From Erythroxylum novogranatense (lineage: Eukaryota; Streptophyta; Magnoliopsida; Malpighiales; Erythroxylaceae), in NCBI GenBank assembly GCA_029891385.1, contig CM057228.1, positions 64,362,523 to 64,426,522 on the forward strand: a stretch of 64,000 nucleotides of DNA, written 5' to 3'. The position numbers and the translations under genes are program-made. The notes beneath the pieces are model-generated. The model searched no databases. It saw nothing but the letters and a program-made list of their open reading frames with translations, and was not told the origin of the DNA. Shown in pieces: positions 47,718-58,572 of the stretch. Each line of letters opens with the position of its first letter. Position 1 is the first letter of the stretch.

Positions 47718-48850
47718 ATGTTGCCTCGAAAAAAAACTCGAGGAACTCTAACTAGATCTGGTTCTCGCCAAGGAAGCACGAATGAATCCTATGTCCCATA
47801 AGATGTGGGGACACATTCTGCCCCTAACTTTGAGGCACCCAATGTGTAGTATGAGGTGCCTCCATCGCCTCCTCCTATACCTCAAGTAAACCCCATGGAT
47901 TTGCATTTCTTTCAAGCCTTTGCCCAGGCTTTCACTTAAGCCATGGGTCAAGGTTCTCAAGTTCCAATGCAAGCACCAGTGGAGAGGACTGGGCAGTATG
48001 ATAAGCTTCGTAAGTATGGAGTTCTAGACATTAACGGGACTACCAACCATGAAGGGGCTAAAGCATGGTTGAAGAGGATTAAGAGGGTCCTAAAACAGAT
48101 GAAGTGCTCTGATGAAGAGAAGTTAGACTACGCAATCAACTTGCTACAGGGGGATGCACTCCATTGGTGGGAGTTAGTGCCCCACAGTCAGGATATACTG
48201 CCGGTATTGACATGGAGGAAATTTTTGGAAGCTTTCAGGAGGAAATACTTCTCGATGATCTATATCCTAGAGAAGGCTAGAGAAATTCTAAATCTCACAC
48301 AAAGGGACATGAGTGTGAGTGAATATGAGCTGAAGTTCACCCAGCTGTCACGATATGTAACCGACATTGTTGCCAATGAGGAAGATAAGTGCCACAAATT
48401 TGAGGGAGGATTTCATCTGGGGATCAAGAAAAAGGTGATGATCCATAATTTCTATGACTACTAGCTATTAGTAAATGTGGCCCTCCAGGCTAAAAAATTG
48501 GAGAACAACAAATATGAAGTGAGCTGCAAAAGGAAGAACCGGGAGCAACTTTCTAGGAAAGGGGTGAGCACTCTAATGCCTATAAGGGGTGTGAAGACCT
48601 CTCACACATAAAGTGAGGCAGGGAGTAGTGCCTCTGCTAAGAACAAGCAAGCAAAAGCAGTGTCAGTGCAAGCTTCGACAACAGGAAGCAACAGCAGGGT
48701 GGGGAGGAGTAGATACACAAATCACCAATGTGAGCATTGTGGGAAACTACACAAAGGAGAGTGCCTCAAGTTACTTGTAGCATGCTTTTGATGTGAGGAG
48801 AAGGTACATTTGATCTAGGACTGCCCTCAGGTACTGAGACAAGAGGGTTC
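47718..48850 (+). pseudogene. D2 gag (broken)
   Basis: ATG at 47718 (MLPRKKTRGTLTRSGSRQGS). The longest open part, 47943-48464, has YDKLRKYGVLDINGTTN, MKCSDEEKLDYAINLLQ, GDALHWWELVP, WRKFLEAFRRKYF and DMSVSEYELKFTQLSRYV, the Retrotrans_gag capsid core. A Lys/Ser-rich linker and CEHCGKLHKGEC follow, then a second knuckle with stops (CF*CEEKVHLI*DC). Stops after VP, in FT*AMG, and YDY*LL. Three of these stop positions are also stops in D1. Confidence 0.85.
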
Positions 48851-49006
48851 ATAGTTACAAGCCTCAAGGAGAGCTAAAACAGTAGGAAACCGACTAGCTA
48901 CAGAAGTGGGAAGTTTTGGAGCTACAAGGAAGGCAGCTCTGGAACTGCAAGGAAGGCTATTCCTCCAAGAAGGCCAAGGGGTCAGGCACAGGCTAGGGTA
49001 TTTGTT

Positions 49007-49354
49007 ATGACCAAGGAGGAAGCTGCAGTCGCACTGGAAGTTGTCATGGGTATGAGCCACTTATTCAATTATGCAGTATATGTGTTGATTGATTCTGGCT
49101 CCAATTATTCATTTGTTTCTGCAAGTATGATTTTGCATGATGTGAAATTGGTTCCATTGGATATTCCGTTGATTGTTAATACTCCCTTAGGGAGGAAGGT
49201 GATAATAAGTCAAGTGTATAGGGATTGTAAGCTTTTCATTGAGGGTGCTCTTCTGGTAGTGGATTTGCTACCATTGAAGTTAAAGGGTCTAAATGTGATA
49301 TTGGGAATGGAAGCCATAGAGAATTATCATGTGAAGTTGGATTGTAGCCTCTAG
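49007..49354 (+). pseudogene. D2 protease (truncated)
   Basis: VYVLIDSGSNYSFVSASMI with the DSG active site, then VNTPLGRKVIISQVYRDC and NVILGMEAIENYHVKLDCSL, stopped by TAG (Lys AAG in D1). The following bases to 49473 still resemble the protease-RT linker (VTFRGD-like). Then LTR fragment E begins, so RT is absent. Confidence 0.8.
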
Positions 49355-49473
49355 GTGGTAGAATTTGATATGGGAAATGGAGAGAAGGTGACTTTCCGAG
49401 GAGACAGGAAAATACTATCGCCAAGACTTATTTTACTTTTGATAGCTGACAGGATGATGGAAAAAGGGTATGA

Positions 49474-52400
49474 TGTAACACCCCACTCCCGCGTGACCCG
49501 AACCAGATATCGTTGGTAATATCCGAGTCCGTGCCGCGCGAGGGTGGCGTACTACATCATTCAGTCAAAACTCAGTATACAATTGTTTGTTTTATTTTCA
49601 TTCGCCAAAAAAAAGAATAATCTGAGCCCACAATCGTAAATATACGCTTTAGTTTCAGAATAAACATTTTCGATTATTACAATCATTCAAAGAATAAGTT
49701 ACAATCGTTTAATGTACAAAGAGCCATAACTAAATTGGGCTCATTACGGATACAAGCATCCTTGATAGAAAGTTCGTAATACAATTATGCGACACTAATG
49801 CGCATACCTAACCGATCCCTACCTCTATCCTTCACTTGTCTACAAGAGACATACTCCGTGTCAACCGGGTATTCTTCAAGACCTAATAAATAGATGCAAA
49901 TTTTGGGTGAGTTTTATGAACTCGGTGAGGAACCATCATCGATGGTCCACCCAATTCATGCATATCGCAAGCAATTCACGCTTCACCAATGATACTTTCA
50001 ATATTATCTTATAACAATTTACAAAACTCATGCAATTTCAGAATCGCTTATCACATTTGTATGCAATGCACATGTGACTCTTTTTCGATTTATTACAAGA
50101 TTGTGATCGAGCGCTAAAAGTGATCGATTCAAGAGACGCGCGTCTAGGGAGTAGGAGAGCCCTCCGGTATGCACTAACTCCCTCGAGCACGAGGCTTGCT
50201 CAAGAATAAGATGGCACTCAGTCACAACTATCATTATTATCGGCTTATGCATTGATGTATGAAATGCATATGCCCAATTTAACTGTCAAGATAAAACGAT
50301 GCCCAAAGAGAGGCGCCGAAATGCGATGCAGTGTAGCAAGCGAGATCACAAGACATCACAAGTGAGCACAATCCAGATTAGCGAAGAATTGACAATCAAA
50401 TTATGTATCACAAAGTGTCAAACAAAGGAAGCCGACGGTTCGTAATCACAAATGATATACTTCTATGTTAGATCTTCCAATTCATCGGACCTCCGTCCGA
50501 ATCCAGAGGCGAGAACGATCGCAATTCGATCCCACCATTATTCTCCACAGAGTTATAAGTGCGAATTATAAACACTTACTAATCGAGAACCATCTAGGTT
50601 ACTCACTGCATTCCGAAGCTAAAATATGGAAGTCTCAAGGACATCGGTGGACCGACGCTCCAAGTGTGACTCTATAATGATGATGATATAAACATTATCA
50701 ATTGTTCAATCAGAACTATTTCAGAATGCACATGTAACACTTAGAAGGTGCACAATTCATGTTCATGATATTCCCAGCCCTAATCCCATTTTTTTCCATC
50801 AGAAAAATCCGTTTAAAAAAAATTAGAAATCTAATGGCGCTGACAGCGCTCAATTTGGACCTCTTTAGGTCCCCAATTAAATAAAACAGTGATGAAATAC
50901 CCATTTCCCGGACACCCGTCAATTTTCCGTCCAAAAATTTCCAATTTCCCATGAAATGATATTCAATGTCTTACGAATCCGATACCTCAAGAATCAGGTC
51001 AATCGGATGTCGGACGGAAAAGTTATGAGCAAAAGAAGGAAAATATATGATCCTAGTCGACTTGCTTGAGATGCAAGTCGACTTATGCTACTATGTATGT
51101 ACTAGTCGACTTATATGGGGTGCAAGTCGACTTATGCTATACAATAGCAGATCTGGAACAACGTCCTCCGACATCCAAACTTACACAGGGCATAACTCCC
51201 TACTCCGGACTCCAAATTGGACAAACTTGGCGTCTATTTTATAGAGAAAAAAGAGAGCTCTACAAGTTTCATGAAGGACACAAAAGCCAATTTCACCTCT
51301 AAGAGTGTCAAAAATACAATCAAAGTTACTGCCCTCACAATACCTCTCAAAACAGTTCAACATTTGTCAAAACAGTGCAACAGTTTATAAAATCCGTAAC
51401 TTTCCAGTTCCTTAGTCAAAAATTATACAATAAATATGCTCAGAAATATCCCAATGTTATCAACAACTTTCATGAACAACCCAAATCAAATTCAATTGTT
51501 AACTAGGTTAAATAATTCAATCAATGATGCTTGAGAAATCACCCAACTGACAAGAATGTTATATCAAGCATAACTCCCTGTACACAAGTCAAAAAATCAC
51601 TACCTTATATCATTGGAAAGATAAAACCACATACTTCAAGTTTCATGAAGAGCTTAAGAGCCAATTCCATCTCTAACCAATTCAAAACTGTTATGCAAGT
51701 TTCTTCCATGATCAGCAGTTAACACCTTTATGCAGGTTCAGGTTTTGAAAACTCATAACTCCCAAAGCTGATCTTCAAAACTTACATCTATATACCATTT
51801 TCAAGATAAATGTTTCCTCTATAACTCTTCAGAAGATCACTCAAGCCAATTCAATTCACAGAAATTGCTAAAATTGCTTCCAATCAGAATGGTCGCAAAT
51901 CTGACGCTTAGGCTAGGTTTCACAACTGTGTCCAAAATCAGTCCATAGTTAATAGTGGATATCTCCCAATATACATATCTAAAAATTGCAAAATCAGTGG
52001 CAATGGAAAGCTAACAATATAGGCTTCAACTTTAATGAAGACCATTTTCCCTAATTCCTTCTCAATTAACCTAGAAAAATCATCAAAACTCTAGGTTATG
52101 TGGTTCGGTTACTGTTCATTCCAGCCATCACCAGTAACTTTCCATGCTAAAATTCACCCTCTTAAGACTAAAATTAGACAACACCTATTTCACACAAAAA
52201 TGTAGCCAACAATCTAAAGTTTAATTGGGCACAAACCTAGACTCATTTGCGTAACCACACAATGAGTTATGCTCAAAACAGTACAGTAGGTCAAAAATCC
52301 ATTTTCCAGCTTTCATCTTCAACTTAAATCCTATCACTTCTAATACCAATTCCACATGCATAAGCATCCTAATCACACAAGAATTGAGCCAATAGATAAT

Positions 52401-52840
52401 CATAACCCATGATTATTGACCAATACACACCCATCAATGCATCTAATGTATAATGAAAGCTTAAAACAAAAACTTACCAAATTAGCTTTCAATCTTCAAT
52501 TCTTTCTTTGCTATCTACCTCCACCACTTCTCCACTTTCTCTACTTTCTATTTCTCACTTTCCACCCACAACATCATCATCCACTCAAGGCTTAACTTGG
52601 TCTTGGGTGTGCATAAAGAAGAAGCAATTAAAAAGCAAAGAAGGCTTCTTGTATAGGAGGAGGAGAAAACCATCGAAGGAGAGCAACAAAACAAGGAAAT
52701 GGCAAGGTTAAAGAAGAATAAAGCTTTCCAAATGAGTTTTTAGATATTTTAAGGAGGAGAGTCGTGTATAGATGAAGAGAATAAGACAAGTATAATAAAT
52801 GAAGGTGGGGACACTTGGCAAGATGCACATGGTATACATG
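49474..52840 (-). repeat. LTR fragment E (gypsy, minus strand)
   Basis: Starts TGTAACACCCCACTCCCGCG, which on the minus strand is the LTR 3' end. It is homologous to the end of LTR F (57700-57851 reversed). It contains acceptor-like TTATTAG (49883-49889), hairpin GAGTT-TTATG-AACTC (49910-49924), the GAACCATCATCGATGG block, donor-like GTGAGTAACC (50598-50607), a GACCTCTTTAGGTCC block near 50859, an AGTCGACT-rich cassette (51055-51135) and five or more modules (51190-52050). The U3 start is missing at its right end, where it meets the copia LTR of G at about 52841. Confidence 0.8.
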
Positions 52841-53186
52841 TGATTAGGGTTTCTCTATAAATAGAGAAGCTTAGGTCTCAATAAGTTAAGGAAGTGACTC
52901 TATTGTCAAGAAACCCTAGCCGCCATCCGAGAGAAAAATCGTGCGACGTTCAGAAGAGTTTCAGGACGTGCTAGCGCACAACAGCTGCAGCCCGGATCGT
53001 GCAAACTCGTGTGGATACCGGTAGAGGGCATTCGCGATTGCAGTGTCTTGGAATCCGAAAAAGAAGCAACCTATTCACGAAAACAAGGTATTTTCGTACA
53101 TCCTTGTTATTTTCGAATATACATCATGTTGTTGGATGGTTTTTCAGCAGTGTATTGTGAATACTCAGACCGTACGCAATCCAACA
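52841..53186 (+). repeat. Element G 5' LTR remnant
   Basis: Only the last ~346 bp remain, matching 63607-63949. A TATA box (TATAAATA, 52856-52863) sits in CTCTATAAATAGAG. The 3' LTR has CATAAATA at the same place, a likely promoter-weakening change. The LTR ends CAATCCAACA at 53186. Confidence 0.85.
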
Positions 53187-53187
53187 G

Positions 53188-53200
53188 TGGTATCAGAGCC
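53188..53200 (+). other. Element G primer binding site
   Basis: TGGTATCAGAGCC, one base after the 5' LTR end; the initiator Met tRNA type. Confidence 0.9.
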
Positions 53201-53882
53201 AGGTTCTTCTGTATAATCGTTAATATACGTGTTTTGATTACATGTGTTCACGATTTTGGCTTCTGTATAATCGAAAATATATACATGTTTTGATTACATG
53301 TGTTTTACGGATTTGGATTCTGTAGAGATGAAAAATGTGCATGTTTTGGATTACATGTGCTTACGTTTTTTTGGTTGCGTGATACAAAAGTGTTTTTTTT
53401 ATTTCATGCATATTGTTTTCGGATCTGTTGATTTTCTTGGTACTGATGAGAATATATGACAAGCATTAAGGGTTTGACCGAAAGGTGGTGGCTGCTAGGG
53501 TTTCCACCATGTAAGACATGGATGTGGAATAGGAAACCGCAAGTATTCGTGTTGGACAAGGATACTCCAGTCGACTATCATCTCTTCCAGTCGACTAGAA
53601 CTGTACTAGTCGACTGATTGGAGAGCGAAGATGAGCGTTTCAATTAAAACGCTCGCTCCAATGATCGATATTGGTTCCAAATAACTAGCATAAGTTGACG
53701 ATCGACTATCGACTCTTTCAATGATTAGAAGTGTTCCAAATGATCGAACGGAGAGCGGAGATGAGTGTTTTAGCAAAAACGTTTGTTCAATTCGACTGAC
53801 ATTGGTTCCAGTCGACTAGCACAAGTCGACCAATCGACTAGCACAAGTCTCTTCCAGTCGACTGGCACAAGTCGACCAGTCG
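53201..53882 (+). other. Element G leader, first part, with AGTCGACT repeats
   Basis: Non-coding leader. From 53560 it carries many copies of AGTCGACT or close variants in two ~150-165-bp tandem units (about 53586-53738 and 53739-53882). Unit 1 has a perfect GAGCGTTT/AAACGCTC stem with a CAATTA loop. AGTCG at 53878-53882 is the left target duplication of solo LTR F. Confidence 0.75.
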
Positions 53883-56800
53883 TGTAACATCCCGTCACCG
53901 ATGGGAAGGTTATTGTAACATCCCATCACCGATGGGAAGGGTATTTTAGTAAATTGGGACGGGTTAGGAGTATGGGTTTATAGCACGGCATAAACATACA
54001 TCGTATAGCCTCTATAACTGATGATTGTTTGGCACATGCACATGGTATACATGCATTCATGACATTTCCAGCATAAGTGTCTAATTGGGATCTTTTGTGA
54101 AATTTATGGGATAATTGTATTTGAAAAATTATTTGGAGTGCGCCATTGAGTGTTTTACATTTTTAGGGATTTATGGAAATTTTTCTGGAATTTTTCGGGG
54201 TTCGTGCCCGGATCGGAAAATTCTAACTGACTGGCTGAGTGAGCCTTTTTGTACTGAAAAGGATTGCCTAATGGCATGAGATTAGTGAATAAATAATTGT
54301 GGGAATTATGTTAGTGCCATGTTTAGAGCTTAAGTTGGATTAGTGCTTAATTAATTGGGATTAACTCATTTTTGTCTTTTTCATTCATTAAAAGCCAAGT
54401 GTACAATTATTAATTAGCTTTGTCTTTTCTACTCAAGCACCTACGACCTTTTAAAAAAAATCAATTGCTTAAGTCTCCCTTGTCATACGGTTATTCTTCT
54501 TTAGTGTATAAGCTTATCTCCTTGAAAGTTGAAAAAGAGTTAGTTTAAAAGTGCAAAACTTCATCATCCGAAGGTGCCTTGTTCACCTCTTTCGATTTTT
54601 TTTCCTTTTACCTATCCCATATAAGAATTGCCTCCTTGGTTCCTTGCTTGCTCTTCTTCACACACAAACCAAGTTGAAGCTTTGAGTTGATGAAAACCTT
54701 TGGTAAGCTTATGAAAACCGTGGGTGAGATTTGAAAAAAAGAGGTTGGTGAGAACTTGAAGATTTGAGGAAGGTAGAGCTTGAAACTTGTTTAAGGTGAG
54801 TATTGATGTTTGTTTTTATGCTTTTGGTAGTTAGAGGCATTCATGGAGAGCAATTATACATGTAGTTGATTATCATAGTAGTAGGTTTGAATGGGTTTAA
54901 TGCATGCTTGTGTGAAGGAATTGGTTATGGTAGTTAAAGAATGGGAAAGTGATATTATTAATGATGTTTGTGGTGCTTAATGAATGGAAATACAAGATGG
55001 AAGTTGGTTATGTGGGTGCTGCCAACTTTTGAATAATTATATGAGTATATGTTGTGATGAATTTGTGGTTTAATTAGAGGTATAATTGGATGCTTAGGGA
55101 TGTAGTATTGATATTAGAAGTGATAGGAGTTAGGTTAATGTTGAAAGCTGGAAAATGAATCTTTGACCTATTGTAATGCTTTGATCATAACTAATTGTTT
55201 AGGTGAGAAAATGAGTTGAAGTTTGTGCCCAATTAAACTTTGGGATGTTGGCTACAACTTTGTGTGAAATAGGTGTTGCTAAATTGTAGTGCTAGAAGGG
55301 CGAAATTTTGCATGGAAAGTTACTGTTTTATTGCCTGTGAACAGTATCCGCAGTTATGACCTGATTACTTTGTTGATTTTTCTACATTAATTGATATGGA
55401 ACAAAGAAAAATGGTCTTCATGAAAGTTGTAGAATATTGAGTTAGCTTTCCATTGCCACTGATCTTGCTAATTTTCGAGTTGTATATTGGGAGATATGAA
55501 CTGATTTCTATTGATTGGTTTTATGCTTTTTGGAGAAACCTAGTCAAAGTGTTGATTTTTTGAGCTTGCTGTTTGGGAGCAATTTCAAAAATTTATATGA
55601 ACTGAATTGGTGTGAGTGATCTTCTACAAAGTTGTAGAGTAAGAAATTATTTTGAAAATGATATATGGTGTGTAATTTTTAGAGGTCAGAGTTGGGAGTT
55701 ACGATTTTGCAAAAACTGAACCTAAACTAGGTTGTGAATGGCTGATCATGACAGTAGCTTCCATAACAGTTTTGAAATTTTTAGAAATCGAATTGGAGTT
55801 TTAGTTCTTCATGAAAATTGAATTTTGAGATCTTAGCTTTTCAGGGATATAAGATAGTGAATTTTTTGACTTTTTTGCTAAGAGATATGTTGTTTGGAAA
55901 ATTACTGTCCAGATTGGTTGATTTCAGAGGGCTGATGATTTGGTGAATTGTTTGACCTAGTTAGCAAGTGATTTTGATTTTGGGTTGTTCATGAAAGTTG
56001 TAGATAACATTGTGAACTTACTGAGAATATTTATTTTATTATTTTTGACGGAGGAAATGAGTAGTTATTGAATTTGCAATGTACTTCCCTGTGTTGATTT
56101 TTATGGTCTTCATGAGAATGGTAGAACTTTTTATGATCTTTCCAACAAGCTATGGTTTGTATTTTTTCGATTTGTGTGCAAAGAGTTATGGGTGTTGGAA
56201 ATTCGGATTGGAAATGGGAAAAATAGGAAAAAGAAAGGAAGGATGTGAGTAGAACCTCGCCGGATCGCTAGATGACGCCGCCCCAAATGAGGCGAGGTAG
56301 GATGGCCTTGTCGCTAGCGACGCCGCCCAAATGAGGCGGTAGCTATATATATATTTATTATTTTTTATTATTTGGCATTATGACCTAATTGTTTCTTTTG
56401 TCAATTTCTTTTCCGTTCGACGTCCGATTGACCTGATTCTTGTGGCATCGGATTCGTAGAACATTTAATTTCATTTTGTGAGAAATTGGAAATTTTGGAC
56501 GGAATTGACGTGGCCCCGTAACGGAGCCTTTAATCACTGCTTTGTTTAATTGGGGACCTATAGAGGTCCGAATTGCGCATCGCCGCCAATAGGTTTCTAA
56601 TTTTAGACGGATTTTATTATGGGAAAATTTTGGATTAGGCCGGAATGCCATGAACATGCATTATACACGTTTTACTTATTCCATGTGCATTATTTGATAT
56701 TTCTAACTATTCAGTTGGTAATGTATTCTTATGTTAATTGTTATAGAGACACAGTTGGAACGTCACCCCACGGACGTTGCAGAGACTTCCCGGCATTAGC

Positions 56801-57851
56801 TCGGAAGTTATTAGGTGAGTAACCTAGTTGGTTCCTCAATCTATGTGTGTTTAATTTTATGCATTGATGCCATGTGGAGATAATGGATGGATATGTGTGT
56901 TTGATTTTGATTGATTTCAGACCACGGGTGTCTGAAATATTGGGAACGTGATATAGAAGTGCTATTGTGTATAATCGATTATGAATGCATCAATGAAACA
57001 AATGGTAAAGGCATATGACTAAAATATCGGACCGAAAGTCCGAAGAAACGGAAAGTGGTTACTGAAATGTAAATGATTGTAAATGGAATTGAAGCATATG
57101 CATTCATGCATAAGAGCATGATCACATAATGACAACAGGACCGGAGCGATCAGCGTTAGAGCCACAGCTCATCAGATTAGGCTTTAAGCCCATCAAACAT
57201 CATATCGAACCGAGCCTCGAGCTCGAGGGGAGTTAGTGCATACCCGAGGGCTCTCCTACTCCCTAGACGCGCCTAACTATCGATCACCGATAGGCGCCGT
57301 CACAACACCGTAATAAATTGGACAGTGTGCCATGTGCATTGCATATATGGTGTGATTGAATGTGAATTGTGTGAAAGGCGAAACGCCTTACAATTGAGAA
57401 ATGTGATCGTATGTATTTTATGGTAAATCGATTGAATATGCATGAATTGAGTGAACCATCGATGATGGTTCCTCACTGAGTTCGCAAAACTCACCCAAAA
57501 TTTGCATATATTTTTCAGGTCTTGAAGAATACCCCCTTTGACATGGGAGTATTGTATGCAAGTGAAAGATAGAGGTCGGGATCAGTTTGCGTCTGCATTA
57601 GTGTGTTTTTATTTTCTAATATCCTGTATTATTGATTAAGTCAGTTTGTAATGAAAAGGGGCCCCAAGGACATTAAATTGGTTATAATTGTTTTCCGCAT
57701 ATGTTATAATTTTTGTGTGTGTGTATGCGTAATAAAAAAAAATTATTATACCGAAGTTTTGATCGAGTGATGTACAATCATCATCGCGGGCAATCGACTC
57801 GGATATCACCATCGATGTCGGGTTCGGGTCGTGCAGGAGTAGGGTGTTACA
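53883..57851 (+). mobile_element. Solo LTR F (Tekay-like gypsy)
   Basis: 3,969 bp from TGTAACATCC to GGGTGTTACA with the 5-bp duplication AGTCG (53878-53882 and 57852-57856), so a clean insertion reduced to one LTR. It starts with a 31-bp duplication of its own terminus. Blocks in order: module array (about 55215-56190), GC-rich cassette (56255-56345), CCGTTCGACGTCCGATTGAC (56411-56430), GGACCTATAGAGGTCC (56552-56567), donor-like GTGAGTAACC (56815-56824), perfect palindrome CCTCGAGCTCGAGG (about 57214-57227), AACCATC/GATGGTT and TGAGTT/AACTCA hairpins (57453-57493), acceptor TTTTTCAG (57511-57518). Confidence 0.9.
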
Positions 57852-58572
57852 AGTCGACTATCATCTCTTCCAATGATCGACAAGCCCAAAGAAGGGCGCT
57901 TCCCCTACGCTTGTTTGTTTGTTATGTGTTATACATTCGGGTGATGTTACATGTGTTTATTTATATTTTTGAATATTTATATTCATGTGTAAGTTACTAT
58001 TCTATACTTCTAATATATATATATACTCAAGTATTTTGTGGTATAGGATTAGAAATAGCATAGTACAAACACCCTTACTAATAGGATTATTAGCCTTCAT
58101 AATGTACTAAGAACGACCCTCTTCATAATTTCAAGTTTATATGCCTTCCATAAATATTTACCAATGTTTATCTCTAGCTTATCCTTATGTGGGTTTTTGC
58201 CAAAGCAAGGCATGTAGGGATCATCTAGGGAAAACATTTGAATAATGGTGCTATTCATAGGTAAAGTATGGTTAAACTTGACTAAGCTATCAAAACAGTT
58301 TTGTGCTTAGGGCATAAGATTGGGTTTTTACATACATACAGTACATAAGATGTATTTTAACATAAGCCCATCAAGAGTTACATGTGATGTAATTGAAAAG
58401 AGTTTTCTACCTAAATAACTAAGTTTTGAGTGTTAAGCCAAAGCTTTCTTAGGACTTAGTGAAATATGGATCTTGTTTCTCCCATTTTTCAATTGAGGGT
58501 TATTTATTTGAGTGGGAGCTAATACCTCATAATATATGAATGTTGACCCTTATTGCATAATTTTTGTAGATT
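57852..58572 (+). other. Element G leader, second part
   Basis: Continues the leader after solo LTR F, beginning with AGTCGACTATCATCTCTTCC, which repeats the pattern at 53572-53592. It is AT-rich and has no coding frame with homology. The gag ATG follows at 58573. Confidence 0.7.

Larger units (their letters stand above)
41328..49473 (+). mobile_element. Element D2: Tekay-like gypsy element, 3'-truncated
   Basis: Plus-strand element with a 5' LTR (41328-47532, including insertion H), PBS at 47536, gag and protease, cut at 49473 by LTR fragment E. LTR ends TGTAACATC...GGGGGTGCTACA and the conserved LTR blocks are the same as in element A, although gag is clearly different from that of A. RT, RNase H, integrase and the 3' LTR are lost. 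Confidence 0.85.

Noticed and set aside
57713..58063. 116-codon open frame spanning the end of solo LTR F and the G leader
   Set aside because: It crosses an insertion boundary proved by the AGTCG duplication, so it cannot be an inherited gene.
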